Below are positions 20,006-28,437 of a stretch of DNA of 64,000 nt, in pieces. Under the pieces are notes generated by a model that worked only from the letters and a program-made list of their open reading frames with translations, had not been told where the DNA came from and did not search any database. Source of the stretch: Gemmatimonadota bacterium (lineage in GTDB: Bacteria > Gemmatimonadota > Gemmatimonadetes > Gemmatimonadales > Gemmatimonadaceae); NCBI GenBank assembly GCA_026387915.1, contig JAPLKS010000013.1:62001-126000 (forward strand). The letters are read 5' to 3'. Numbering within the stretch: the stretch's first letter is position 1; each line of letters opens with the position of its first letter. A program made the translations under genes and the position numbers.

Positions 20006-22095
20006 GGCGCCCTGAGGAGTCGAACGGTGGTTCCTGACGGCGACACCGTGCCCGCATCTGGCGCGGTCGCTGCGGCGTCGCCATTCCCCGTGGCACCCAT
20101 CGTCACGCGGAACCCCGCGCGATGCAGCGCATACACCGCGCGCCGCACCGGGAGCCCTCGCACATCCGGAATAGCCCGCGCCCCCACCACCACCGGCGTC
20201 GCCCGATGCGGCTGATCCAAGCGATACACGAATGGCACGCTGCCCGCAGGCGCGCCCTGCACCGTCGTGTCGCTCGCTGGCTCCGTGTCGGCCGCAGGCG
20301 AAGCAGCACTCGGCGCGGATGCCACGACCGGTGGATTAGCGCCCGCGCGCGCCGCACTATTTGCCAGCGCACCAGGCGCCGGCGTTGGCGCCACCGGCGG
20401 CGTAATGCGCGACGCCGCGAGGGTACCACGATCCAGCCCCCCGTCGCGCGCGGCAATCATGGCCTGCAGCACGTTCTTCGACACCGGGGCGGCCGCCTTG
20501 CCGCCATAAATCGTTTTGGTGGGGTTGTCGATCTTCACCAGAATTACAATCTGTGGCTTATCGGCCGGGAAGAGTCCAACAAAACTCGCCGTGTACGCGC
20601 CCTTCACATACTTGCCGTGCAACGTACGCTTGGCGGTGCCCGTCTTACCGGCCATCTCAAAGGTCGACAGTTTGGCAAACTCACCCGTGCCGCCTTCCAC
20701 CACGCCACGGAGCATCGCACGCACTTGAGCGGCGGCCTCCACGCTCATGACGCGGCGCACCACGCGCCGTTCGTGATGGTAGCGCACGGTGCCGTCGGCG
20801 CTACGCACTTCTTTCACGAGCGCGGGCTCAAGAAGTTCCCCGCCATTGGCAATCGCGCTGTAAGCGGCGGCCAGTTGCACCGGCGTTACGTTGAGCGCGT
20901 ACCCCATGGCGAGCGACGCAGGCGTTTGCTTGTCCCACTGCTTCGGAACGCGCAGCACGCCCTGACTCTCGCCCGGATACGGCAGCCCTGTCTGCACACC
21001 AAATCCAAGATCGCGCAACAGCTCGTACTGCTCGCCGGGCGCAAGACGCTGGGCAAACTGCACAATGCCGATATTGCTCGAAAACCGAATCACATCAAAC
21101 AGCGTGAAGCTCGCGGCGGGGTGATCATCTTCAATCTTGCGGCCCTGATACTCCCACTTGCCGCCGTAGACGTTCATCACCTCGTCCACGCGCGCGCGCT
21201 TGAGGTCGAGCAGGCGTGCGGCCACAAACGGCTTGAGCGTCGAGCCTGGCTCATACGGCTCCGTGAGCCCCGTCGCGATCGTCGAGAGCGGATCGGCGCG
21301 CTTGCTGGCCATTGCACGCACTTCGCCCGTGAGCGGATCCATCACCACGATGTCGCCGCCGCTGGCCCCTTGGCTCGTCACCGCGTCGGCGAGGGCACGG
21401 TCGGCAATGTCTTGCAGCTGCTGATTGATCGTCAGGCGCACCGTGTGGCCGGGGCGTGCCGCTGTCCCTTCGACCGTCGGCGAATCGAACTTGCGACCGC
21501 GAGCATCGCGCAACTCCGTCACGTTCCCCTTCACGCCGCGGAGCATAGCGTCGAGCGACTTCTCGAGCCCATCCACGGGCTCGCCATTCTCGTCGGCGTG
21601 GCCAATCAGGCGGCGCAGCCCGTCCGCCGAGGGCGGCACGCGCTCAATGGCCGGCTCCGCGTGAATCCCGCGCATCGTGAGAATGGAATCGACGTCCGAC
21701 GCCAGAAACCGCCCGGGCACCTCGACCGACTTGCGGGTGGTGTCCGTGGCGCGGTGCACGAACTCTGATGAGACGCCCACGCGCGCGAGTGTGCGTGCGA
21801 GCACCTCCATGCGCCGGGCCCCACCTTTCATCGTCTTTTTGGTGTCGCCCCACACTTCCTTGGGCGAGACTTTGAACCGCACCAGCTGCCGACTCTCCAC
21901 CAACACATCGCCGGACGCGTCGAGAATCCGGCCCCGCGGTGCGGGAAGCGGCGAGTCCACAAACTGCTGCTTGGCCGCGCGCGCACGCCACTTGTCGCCG
22001 TCGAGCACCTGCACCTTGGCTGCGCGCCCCACGAGGAGCACCGCAAAGAGCAAGAACCCGCCGTGCACAAGCCCGACGCGTGAGGTGCGAATCAC
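20002..22095 (-). CDS. ftsI: Class B penicillin-binding protein FtsI (PBP3) with C-terminal PASTA domain
   Basis: FtsI is the septal transpeptidase partner of FtsW. The 697-residue protein has an N-terminal membrane anchor (about 8-24), the RGRILDASG pedestal/dimerisation motif (55-63), and a transpeptidase domain with STLK (catalytic S285), SSN (339-341) and KTGT (484-487). After about residue 560 comes an Ala/Pro-rich linker, then a single PASTA-like domain (about 630-697, VPDVRG-like IPDVRGLPVRRAVYAL). This PBP2x/SpoVD-like layout is longer than proteobacterial FtsI. GTG start directly follows the ftsL stop. Confidence 0.93.
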   Translation of the reverse strand: MIRTSRVGLVHGGFLLFAVLLVGRAAKVQVLDGDKWRARAAKQQFVDSPLPAPRGRILDASGDVLVESRQLVRFKVSPKEVWGDTKKTMKGGARRMEVLARTLARVGVSSEFVHRATDTTRKSVEVPGRFLASDVDSILTMRGIHAEPAIERVPPSADGLRRLIGHADENGEPVDGLEKSLDAMLRGVKGNVTELRDARGRKFDSPTVEGTAARPGHTVRLTINQQLQDIADRALADAVTSQGASGGDIVVMDPLTGEVRAMASKRADPLSTIATGLTEPYEPGSTLKPFVAARLLDLKRARVDEVMNVYGGKWEYQGRKIEDDHPAASFTLFDVIRFSSNIGIVQFAQRLAPGEQYELLRDLGFGVQTGLPYPGESQGVLRVPKQWDKQTPASLAMGYALNVTPVQLAAAYSAIANGGELLEPALVKEVRSADGTVRYHHERRVVRRVMSVEAAAQVRAMLRGVVEGGTGEFAKLSTFEMAGKTGTAKRTLHGKYVKGAYTASFVGLFPADKPQIVILVKIDNPTKTIYGGKAAAPVSKNVLQAMIAARDGGLDRGTLAASRITPPVAPTPAPGALANSAARAGANPPVVASAPSAASPAADTEPASDTTVQGAPAGSVPFVYRLDQPHRATPVVVGARAIPDVRGLPVRRAVYALHRAGFRVTMGATGNGDAAATAPDAGTVSPSGTTVRLLRAP

Positions 22096-22380
22096 CTACG
22101 GCGCCTTACGGGCCGGACGTGGCACCACAAACACCTGACTGTCACTAGGAATGCGCATGTTCAACCGCTCCTGGGCAATCTTGGCCAGCCGCGCGCCACT
22201 CGCCGCGTCCCGGATATCGCCGTCGAGCTTGGCGCGCTCCGCTTCAAGCGTCGCGCGACGCGCCTCGAGTTGGCTCTGTTTTCTGCCTTGGAGCGTTCCG
22301 TAGCTCCGTCTATAGATGACGCCTGTCGTCATCAGAACGAAACCCGTGAGTACCAGCGCGAGAATCGAGCGCCCGCGCAC
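22096..22380 (-). CDS. ftsL: Cell division protein FtsL
   Basis: This small bitopic divisome protein of 94 residues has a membrane helix at about 5-21 (ILALVLTGFVLMTTGVIYR). A coiled coil of about 35 residues follows (QGRKQSQLEARRATLEAERAKL, onward) and then the ERLNMRIPSDSQVF segment typical of FtsL ends. Identity rests on fold and on its position between rsmH and ftsI. I chose the GTG at 22380, which has GGAGG seven bases upstream inside the end of rsmH. The frame stays open a further 47 codons upstream, but that is the rsmH shadow. Confidence 0.85.
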   Translation of the reverse strand: MRGRSILALVLTGFVLMTTGVIYRRSYGTLQGRKQSQLEARRATLEAERAKLDGDIRDAASGARLAKIAQERLNMRIPSDSQVFVVPRPARKAP

Positions 22381-22382
22381 GG

Positions 22383-23342
22383 TCAGTCCTCCGCGCGGGC
22401 CTTTTGCCAGGCGCGCAGATGGGCGCTGCGAGCGCGCGAGTTGCGCGCGGTCTCTTCGGCGTTCGCGTTCACGGCTTTCCTCGTGAGCACCTCCCCGAGA
22501 GCCTTCCCGCGGCAAGTGCACATGAATTGTTTAGGCGGACACACGCACGACAGGCTCCACTCGCGAAAGGCGTGCTTCACGAGCCGGTCCTCTCCCGAGT
22601 GGTAGCTGATTACTGCAAAGACGCCGCCTGGGGCCAATCCGTCACGGAATGCCGCCAATGCCCGCGCGAGCTCGCCCAACTCGTCGTTCACCGCAATGCG
22701 CAACGCCTGAAAAAGTCGCGCGAACTCCGACGGCCCCGACCTCGGCCCCAACACCGCGCGAATCGCCCCCACAAAATCGTCGCTCGTCTCAAACGGCCGG
22801 TTCCCCCGCCGGCGCACCAACTCATGCGCCAGCCGTCGCGCCTTGGGCTCGTCGCCGTAGTCGCGGAAAATCCGCACCAGCTCGTCTTCGTCGGAATCGT
22901 TCAGCACGTCGCGCGCGGTCATCATCGAAGCGCCGGCGCCGGGACCGTAACTCATCCGCATGTCGAGTGGCGCACCTTCACGAAACGAGAACCCTCGCGC
23001 ACCGTCGTCAAACTGATGCGACGACACCCCAAGGTCGAGCAGCACCCCATCAAAAGCCCCATGCTGCGCCGCCGACTCGGCGAACTCGGCAAACGTCGCT
23101 GGCACGAGCGTGAACCGACCGCTCTCTCGGAACGCGGCTAACCGCTCGCCCGCCGCGGCCTGCGCGTTGGGGTCGCGATCCACCCCGATCACCGACTTCC
23201 CCGCTTCGAGTAGCGCGAGTGTATGACCGCCGCCGCCGAGCGTCCCGTCCACCACCCGCGTGCAGGGCGCGAGCAACGTCAGCACCTCGGCGACCATCAC
23301 CGGGGCGTGGTAGGGCGAATCAAATCGTGTGGAGTCAGTCAC
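22383..23342 (-). CDS. rsmH: 16S rRNA m4C1402 methyltransferase RsmH
   Basis: RsmH (MraW) N4-methylates C1402 of 16S rRNA using S-adenosylmethionine. The 319-residue protein shows YHAPVMVAEVLTLL at the start, the SAM loop DGTLGGGGHTLALL (about 33-46), LLDLGVSSHQFD (near 100), GFSFREGAPLDMRMS, and ISYHSGEDRLVKHAF near residue 250. It starts at GTG and is the first gene of the dcw run. No mraZ precedes it: the gene upstream is an unrelated TPR protein behind a strong terminator. Confidence 0.96.
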   Translation of the reverse strand: MTDSTRFDSPYHAPVMVAEVLTLLAPCTRVVDGTLGGGGHTLALLEAGKSVIGVDRDPNAQAAAGERLAAFRESGRFTLVPATFAEFAESAAQHGAFDGVLLDLGVSSHQFDDGARGFSFREGAPLDMRMSYGPGAGASMMTARDVLNDSDEDELVRIFRDYGDEPKARRLAHELVRRRGNRPFETSDDFVGAIRAVLGPRSGPSEFARLFQALRIAVNDELGELARALAAFRDGLAPGGVFAVISYHSGEDRLVKHAFREWSLSCVCPPKQFMCTCRGKALGEVLTRKAVNANAEETARNSRARSAHLRAWQKARAED

Positions 23343-23368
23343 GAAAGAAAGATAGCGAGTTAAACGAC

Positions 23369-23399
23369 GACGCCCGCCGGCGCAGGGCCGGCGGGCGTC
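23369..23399 (-). terminator. Strong hairpin ahead of the dcw cluster
   Basis: GACGCCCGCCGGC and GCCGGCGGGCGTC form a perfect 13-bp stem around a five-base loop, 18 bases past the stop of the TPR gene. The T content after the stem is modest (GTCGTTTAAC). It should end transcription of the TPR gene and insulates the dcw cluster, whose promoter must lie within the 26 bases between the hairpin and rsmH or inside the hairpin region. Confidence 0.8.
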
Positions 23400-23416
23400 A
23401 ACAATGCCGAAGGCCG

Positions 23417-25144
23417 TTACTTACAGAACGCCTTGACGTGCGAGTCCGAGGCCGGCGAATACTGCGCGACGGCGCCCAGCAACTGCTTGGTCGCGTCCGG
23501 CGCAAAGGCACCGCCCGCAGGCAGATTGATCTGCGCTTCGAGGAGGAACGAGGCCGCCTTCTTGGCCTGTTCGCACGACTTCTTGGTCTGGTTGTCCTGA
23601 ATCAACGGCGCCGCGAGCTGATACGCGGCGAGGCCGAGCAGGAACTTCGCCTGCGGCTTCACGTTGGCCGGGGCAATCGAGTCGGCAAACGCCAAGACGT
23701 TGTAGGCGTTCATCCACTCTTCCGGCGTCTTGGCCGTCTTGCGGAGGGCATCGCCCAGCTTGACCGCCATACCGCCGGTCATTGCCTTGTCTTCGTTCGC
23801 GGCTTTGGAGGCGCGCACTTCGGCAAGCGCCGAGTCCGCCTGTCCAGCCGAGAGGAATGCGTCGGCAAACTGCACGTGCGCACTCGGCACGGCCTTGGGG
23901 TCGGCCTGGAACGCGCGACGCAACGACTGCATCGACGGACCACCCTGCCCGAGCTTCTTCTCGATCTGACTGCGCGCCATCCAGTTCGAGGCAATCGCCG
24001 GGAACTTGGCCGTGGCCTTCGACGCCCACTCCAGCGCCTTGGCGTAGTTGCTGTCCACCGCGTAGGCGCCAACCATCTTATCGAGGAAGCCGCCATCCAC
24101 CACCGACGTGTCCATCTTGGCCAGATCTTCACCAATGGACTGCATCTTCTTGACGTTGTTGGTCGCGCCCAAGATCGCGAAGTAAAGCTTGATCAGGTTG
24201 ATGTCGCCGGCGTTTTCGACCACGGCCTTTTCCACCATCGGCAACGCGACGTCGAGCTTGCCGCTCGCGGCGAGTTCGTTGCCGATCTGCGTGATCAGCG
24301 TGGCGTTGGTCGGGTCAGCCTCACGGAGCGCCATCAAAACTTCAATCTTCTTGGTGCGGAAGCCCTTCTCGTCCTTTTCGTCGGTCTTGCTCAGTTCGTC
24401 ATAAATGCCGACCGCTTCGCGCAGCGCGATGCGGCTCTTCGGATCATTGGCGCGGATTTCTTCGACCGTCTTGAGGAGGTCGGCCGCGGGAGTCTTCTTT
24501 TCCTTGGCAATCTGCAGCTGGCAGTAGCGCAGCCAGGTGGACTTCGGGAACGCCTTCAGTCCCGACTCCGCTTCCTTGAGCGCATCGGCCGTCTTGCCTT
24601 CGCGCGAGAGCGTGCGGCAACGCTTTTCGTTGTCGTACGTCTTGTTGTGCACGTCCTGATAGGCGCGGCTGACTTTGTCGGCCACCTGGTCGAGCTTCCC
24701 GGCGTCAAAACCGCCGAGCGGCTGCACGAGCGACTGATCGCGCGTGAGCACAATCCAGGCTTCCATGGTGAAGCCGGTCGCCGTCTTGGTGACAACACCT
24801 TCGATGTACTCATCGCCGCGCAGCTGCTTGGAGAGCAGGTTGGCGTCCGACGAGCTGAGCGCGTCGGTCGTCGAGTAGCCAGAGGCCTCGAGCGTGGCGT
24901 TGATGTCGTTCTTGGGTACGACGTACAAGGAGCGGTACGACACGTCACCAGAGATCTTGTCGCGGACTGCTTCAGCCGCGTCGGGTCCAAGCTTCTTGTC
25001 GCTGCTCTTGAACGTCACCACCACCAGCTTCGGGGCGTTCGGGTTCATAGAGCGCGGAGCCTGGCCATGCGCGTCCAGCGACGCACCAAAAGTGCCGTAC
25101 AGCACCACTGCCATCGTCGCCAGCGCGCGCGGTGTCCGATCCAT
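23417..25144 (-). CDS. Exported TPR-repeat protein with TolB-N-like N terminus
   Basis: This 575-residue protein has a signal peptide (about 1-29). A domain at about 35-160 (KLVVVTFKSSDKKLGPDAA..) resembles the N-terminal domain of TolB and related proteins that detect a target and are compared across strains. Several TPR-type helical repeats follow to the end (for example AKALEWASKATAKFPAIASN). It is likely periplasmic and a scaffold or binding protein; function is unknown. I chose the ATG at 25144; GGAGGA lies ten bases upstream, and a GTG one codon earlier is also possible. It lies between tRNA-Val and the dcw cluster. Confidence 0.7.
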   Translation of the reverse strand: MDRTPRALATMAVVLYGTFGASLDAHGQAPRSMNPNAPKLVVVTFKSSDKKLGPDAAEAVRDKISGDVSYRSLYVVPKNDINATLEASGYSTTDALSSSDANLLSKQLRGDEYIEGVVTKTATGFTMEAWIVLTRDQSLVQPLGGFDAGKLDQVADKVSRAYQDVHNKTYDNEKRCRTLSREGKTADALKEAESGLKAFPKSTWLRYCQLQIAKEKKTPAADLLKTVEEIRANDPKSRIALREAVGIYDELSKTDEKDEKGFRTKKIEVLMALREADPTNATLITQIGNELAASGKLDVALPMVEKAVVENAGDINLIKLYFAILGATNNVKKMQSIGEDLAKMDTSVVDGGFLDKMVGAYAVDSNYAKALEWASKATAKFPAIASNWMARSQIEKKLGQGGPSMQSLRRAFQADPKAVPSAHVQFADAFLSAGQADSALAEVRASKAANEDKAMTGGMAVKLGDALRKTAKTPEEWMNAYNVLAFADSIAPANVKPQAKFLLGLAAYQLAAPLIQDNQTKKSCEQAKKAASFLLEAQINLPAGGAFAPDATKQLLGAVAQYSPASDSHVKAFCK

Positions 25145-25217
25145 CACGGGTGTTCCTCCAGTGCAGTGAACGACCATACAATCTGTTCCGGCGGCAACTC
25201 CGCCGGGGCTTTCGAAA

Positions 25218-25291
25218 TGGGCGAAGAGGGATTCGAACCCCCGACACCCTGCGTGTAAGGCAGGTGCTCTAACCAGCTGAGCTATTCGCCC
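25218..25291 (-). tRNA. tRNA-Val (anticodon UAC)
   Basis: The minus strand folds as a 74-nt tRNA. The acceptor arms are GGGCGAA and TTCGCCC with discriminator A, and the D arm is GCTC..GAGC. The anticodon stem is CCTGC/GCAGG with loop CTTACAC (anticodon TAC, reading GUA). The T arm is GGGGG-TTCGAAT-CCCTC with one G-U pair. CCA is not encoded (TTT follows). Confidence 0.95.
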
Positions 25292-25297
25292 GAGCTG

Positions 25298-25468
25298 CTA
25301 CGATACGATGGCCACGGGAATCAAGACGGCATACCCGATAACCAAAAGAATCGGAGCGAGGGTCACACCGCCGCGTGCGAGGTCGGCATACCCGGCCGCG
25401 AGCACGACGACCGCGATTCCCCACTTGAGCCCGGGCTTGTTAGTACCAATGCGTTGCGTATCTGCCAT
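25298..25468 (-). CDS. Small two-helix membrane protein
   Basis: Reading the minus strand from the ATG at 25468 gives 56 residues ending at TAG (25298), just upstream of the tRNA-Val. A polar start (MADTQRIGTNKPGLK) is followed by two hydrophobic segments: WGIAVVVLAAGYADLA (about 16-31) and LAPILLVIGYAVLIPVAIVS (about 37-56). The separating loop is ARGGVT. A 56-residue protein with this helix-Gly-rich-loop-helix plan is plausible, but no clear ribosome-binding site is visible and the function is unknown. Confidence 0.6.
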   Translation of the reverse strand: MADTQRIGTNKPGLKWGIAVVVLAAGYADLARGGVTLAPILLVIGYAVLIPVAIVS

Positions 25469-25528
25469 AGGGAGCGGAGTTTACGCGCCTTTATAGGTGG
25501 AGTCAAGCAATCGGAGCACAGTTCACCG

Positions 25529-26608
25529 TCACTTAATGTTATCCTCATCGGCCTTGGGACGTTCCCCGCCCCCAAATGGCGGCGGATCCGATGTGGTTAC
25601 TTCCCCCGTCAGGCCGAGCAAAGCCTCCAGCGCGCTCTCCCGTTCCCGGCGGTCCTGCAGCGCATCCGCGGCCTGCATCGACAGGAGACGCCGCCGATCC
25701 CGCTTCCTGCGCAACCACCAGAGCGGTCCTAAGACCATCAACATCAGGAGCGTGCCAAACGTCACATCGGCCACGAGGGCCAAAGCTCCGAACCTACTAC
25801 GGGTATTGGACTTCCAGCGTTGTTCGAATCCGGCCTCGGTAATGCCGTAGGCCCTCCGGAGCGCCTGGTCAAAGGACTCGGTCGAGCGCCAATACTCGAA
25901 AAACAGGGTCAACCCACGCTGTGGGTCCAGCGCAGAGAGCTCTGCCACGGCACGCTGCGAAAGGGCGTACCCCTGCTGCGCCCGGGACGACCCGCCCTCG
26001 AACATGGGGTCGAGTTCGTCAAGTCCCGGGAAGCGGCGAATCAGCAACGCAATGTTCGTAGCCAACATCTCGTCTCGCCCCCATTCTCCGGCCGAAAATG
26101 AGGCATACCCCTCATCAAACCAGCGCGAAGGCCGGGCGCCCATGGCCTCGTGAAGGGCCAAGTGGGCCAGTTCGTGGCGCAATGTCACGCGCGGATCGCC
26201 GGCCGTCGAGGGAGCGCGGTGCCCCTGCATGACTATCCGCTGCTGCGCCGGAAACGCGATGGCTGCGCCCCATTCTGGCGCGCCATTTCCGGCCCACTCA
26301 CGAAACCGACGGGTATCGGGTGCAATCGCGATGACCACGTGTGCGCGAGGACGCACCAATCCCGGAAACGTGTCGCGCGCGAGGGCCTCGCTCAGCATGG
26401 ACTGCGCGAGCAGCCGATCGCCGGGGAGCGCGATCACCGAGAATCGGCCGCCCGTAATCTGCACGGCATCGGAGGGGGGAACGACACTCTGGGCGTGCGC
26501 CCAGCTACGAATCGCGACACTCACGGCAACCACCGCGGCCCGCGCCACACGGAGACCGTGCGTCACGCCGAGCACGCGCGCCAAGCCGAGCACGCGCGCC
26601 ACACTCAC
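25529..26608 (-). CDS. Exported zinc metallopeptidase (peptidase MA-like) with C-terminal membrane anchor
   Basis: This 359-residue protein has an N-terminal signal-like region and a gluzincin HExxH motif, HELAH in TLRHELAHLALHEAMG near residue 150, followed by WFDEGYASFSAGEWG, whose E likely supplies the third zinc ligand. This is the peptidase MA/M1-like small gluzincin pattern. A membrane helix lies near residue 290 (VTFGTLLMLMVLGPLWWL) before a basic cytoplasmic tail. It is the last gene of the chemosensory operon. I chose the GTG at 26608, which overlaps the TPR stop as GTGA, over longer in-frame starts inside the neighbour. The substrate is unknown. Confidence 0.75.
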   Translation of the reverse strand: MSVARVLGLARVLGVTHGLRVARAAVVAVSVAIRSWAHAQSVVPPSDAVQITGGRFSVIALPGDRLLAQSMLSEALARDTFPGLVRPRAHVVIAIAPDTRRFREWAGNGAPEWGAAIAFPAQQRIVMQGHRAPSTAGDPRVTLRHELAHLALHEAMGARPSRWFDEGYASFSAGEWGRDEMLATNIALLIRRFPGLDELDPMFEGGSSRAQQGYALSQRAVAELSALDPQRGLTLFFEYWRSTESFDQALRRAYGITEAGFEQRWKSNTRSRFGALALVADVTFGTLLMLMVLGPLWWLRRKRDRRRLLSMQAADALQDRRERESALEALLGLTGEVTTSDPPPFGGGERPKADEDNIK

Positions 26609-27468
26609 GGCCGCGTCGGCACTCCGCCAGCCTCCACCACCTGCAACAGCTCCTCGCAACGCTGGCCCCATGGATTGAACCTGTTGGCCGCGTGCCCTTT
26701 GCGCCACGTCTCTTTGGCGTCGTCCTTCTGGCCATTGAACCAATACGACCGCCCAAGCTCGTAGTACGCCTCAATGAGATTGGGGCCGAGCACGAGCGTC
26801 TTCAAGAAGAAATTCTCGGCGTCTTCGTACATCTCACGCTCGAGGTACACGAGGCCCAAGTAGAAGTGCGCATAGAGCGACGCCTTTTTGTCGTTGTCGA
26901 GCCGAATGGCTTTCGACAAATGCTCGATCGCCTCGCCGAAGATGTGCTTCTTGAAACAGATATAGCCCACGTTGATGCGCGCCAGCGCATTCATCGGCTC
27001 CTTCATGAGCACGACCTGAAAGCTCATCATAGCGTCGTCGAGTTTTTCGTTGAGCATCTGCGCCCAACCGAGGAGGGCGGTGCTCTGCGCATCCCCAGGG
27101 GAGAGTTCGAGTGCTCGCTGCAGCGCGGCCTCGGCGCCGTCATAGTCACCAATCGACAGCAGACTCCACCCTTTTTCTGCGAACGTGGACGCACCCAAAT
27201 GATCGGCGTGCACCACCGGGCGCTCGCCGGCGAACTGCGGTGCCATCGACGCCTTAGCCGCGCCTTCCCCCGCTTTCCATTTGTCCACGAGTTGCTTGAC
27301 GTCTTCCTTGAGCGCGGTCAGCTCCGAGGCTTGCTGCTCGGCCATGCGAAACAACGCAATGATCTCGGCCTTTACCGCCGCGCGTTCGGCGTCGGCCAAT
27401 CCGGCGTCGAGCCGACGTTCGAGTTCGGTGTACTGAGCGCGCAGTACGCGCAGCGTTTCGTCAGACAT
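26605..27468 (-). CDS. Coiled-coil TPR protein of the chemosensory operon
   Basis: The 287-residue protein begins with a helical, probably coiled-coil region (about 1-80, MSDETLRVLRAQYTELERRL onward, with KEDVKQLVDKWKAGEG). At least four TPR repeats follow (for example FAEKGWSLLSIGDYDGAEAALQ, LARINVGYICFKKHIFGEAI and EAYYELGRSYWFNGQKDDAKE). There is no signal peptide, so it is cytoplasmic. The ATG at 27468 overlaps the cheW stop by eight bases; the longer frame is a shadow of cheW. It is likely a protein-protein scaffold linked to the chemosensory array. Confidence 0.75.
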   Translation of the reverse strand: MSDETLRVLRAQYTELERRLDAGLADAERAAVKAEIIALFRMAEQQASELTALKEDVKQLVDKWKAGEGAAKASMAPQFAGERPVVHADHLGASTFAEKGWSLLSIGDYDGAEAALQRALELSPGDAQSTALLGWAQMLNEKLDDAMMSFQVVLMKEPMNALARINVGYICFKKHIFGEAIEHLSKAIRLDNDKKASLYAHFYLGLVYLEREMYEDAENFFLKTLVLGPNLIEAYYELGRSYWFNGQKDDAKETWRKGHAANRFNPWGQRCEELLQVVEAGGVPTRP

Positions 27469-27970
27469 GGTCCGTGGCTCCAGCAACTGCCTGTTCGAGT
27501 ACCAATCGTTCGCGCGAGGTGAGCAGATGCGCCACGTCGAGCACCACCAGTGTGTCTTCGCCGTCTTTGCCACGGCGCACCAGCGCTTTGAGATATGGCT
27601 TGGCGAGTCCGCGGAACAATGCCGGCGGCGGCACCAGCTGTTCCACCGGCACCACAATCACTTCATCCACCGCATCCACGATGGCGCCAATCCAGTCGCT
27701 GCCCGCGCTCATCACGAGGATGCGCGCACCCACACGTGACGGCGCCGGCGCGAGTTCAAAGCGATTGCGCAGGTCAATCACCGGCACCACGCGGCCGCTG
27801 TAATCAATGACCCCCTCGAGCCAACTCGGCACATTGGGAATCGGACGCGGCGCGGTAAACCGCAACACGCGTTCCACCGCGACGATGTCGGCCGCAAACC
27901 GATCCTCGCCCACTCGGAACGTGACGAGTTGCAGGCGTTCGCCGCTCGCGGCGGGGGTGGAGCCGGTCAT
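27461..27970 (-). CDS. cheW: CheW-type coupling protein (first copy)
   Basis: CheW couples receptors to CheA. The 169-residue protein has the SH3-like CheW fold: LQLVTFRVGEDRFAADIVAVERVLRF (about 13-38), PNVPSWLEGVIDYSGRVVPVIDLRNRF (about 44-70) and a second half with ILVMSAGSDWIGAIVDAVDEVIVV (about 80-104). The CheW consensus of a Gly before VIDLR is present. The ATG at 27970 makes an ATGA overlap with the second cheW copy upstream. The longer frame at the 5' side is a shadow. Confidence 0.9.
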   Translation of the reverse strand: MTGSTPAASGERLQLVTFRVGEDRFAADIVAVERVLRFTAPRPIPNVPSWLEGVIDYSGRVVPVIDLRNRFELAPAPSRVGARILVMSAGSDWIGAIVDAVDEVIVVPVEQLVPPPALFRGLAKPYLKALVRRGKDGEDTLVVLDVAHLLTSRERLVLEQAVAGATDHV

Positions 27971-28437
27971 GCCATGTTCTCCTCTCGCGGCGGCGCGATC
28001 CCGGCAGTTCTGCTGAGCAGCGCGTCTACCCGCACCAAGTTCACTAATCCGCCATCCGCACGAGCGCCAATGCACACGCCCGCGAGGACGCCTTCGGCGT
28101 CCGCCCCAGCCGGCACGGGCCGGAGCGTGCGCACGTCGAGCACGGCGAGATCATCCACATCATCGACCATTAGCACCGTGCGTGCGTCACCCGCGCGCAG
28201 GACGAGCGCGGTGCCTCCCACCCGCCCCACGGCCAGTCCAAACGCCCACGCGCCGTCGAACGCGCTCAGTGTGCGTTCCCGGTGCCGCAGTTGGCCGGCC
28301 ACGCCCAGCGGAGCGCTCGGCACCCATTCGAGCGACGGCGCATCGATCACCTCTTCGACGTCGGCGACCGCGAACGCAAAGCGTTCATCCCCTACGCGCG
28401 CCACCACGTGCAGCTCCTCGAGCGTAGCGCGGGTCAT
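27967..28437 (-). CDS. CheW-like protein, divergent (second copy)
   Basis: This 156-residue protein has a CheW-like layout: HVVARVGDERFAFAVADVEEVIDA (about 10-33), then APLGVAGQLRHRERTLSAFDGAWAFGL in place of the usual GxxxRGxxxPVIDLR region, then ALVLRAGDARTVLMVDDVDDLAVLDV. The central strand is weakly conserved, so it may couple a different partner or act as an adaptor rather than a canonical CheW. It overlaps cheB upstream and cheW downstream by four bases each, so it is translated with both. Confidence 0.75.
   Translation of the reverse strand: MTRATLEELHVVARVGDERFAFAVADVEEVIDAPSLEWVPSAPLGVAGQLRHRERTLSAFDGAWAFGLAVGRVGGTALVLRAGDARTVLMVDDVDDLAVLDVRTLRPVPAGADAEGVLAGVCIGARADGGLVNLVRVDALLSRTAGIAPPREENMA

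Noticed and set aside
22381-22521. 47-codon N-terminal extension of FtsL
   Set aside because: It is highly basic shadow sequence of rsmH; the GTG at 22380 has a GGAGG site.
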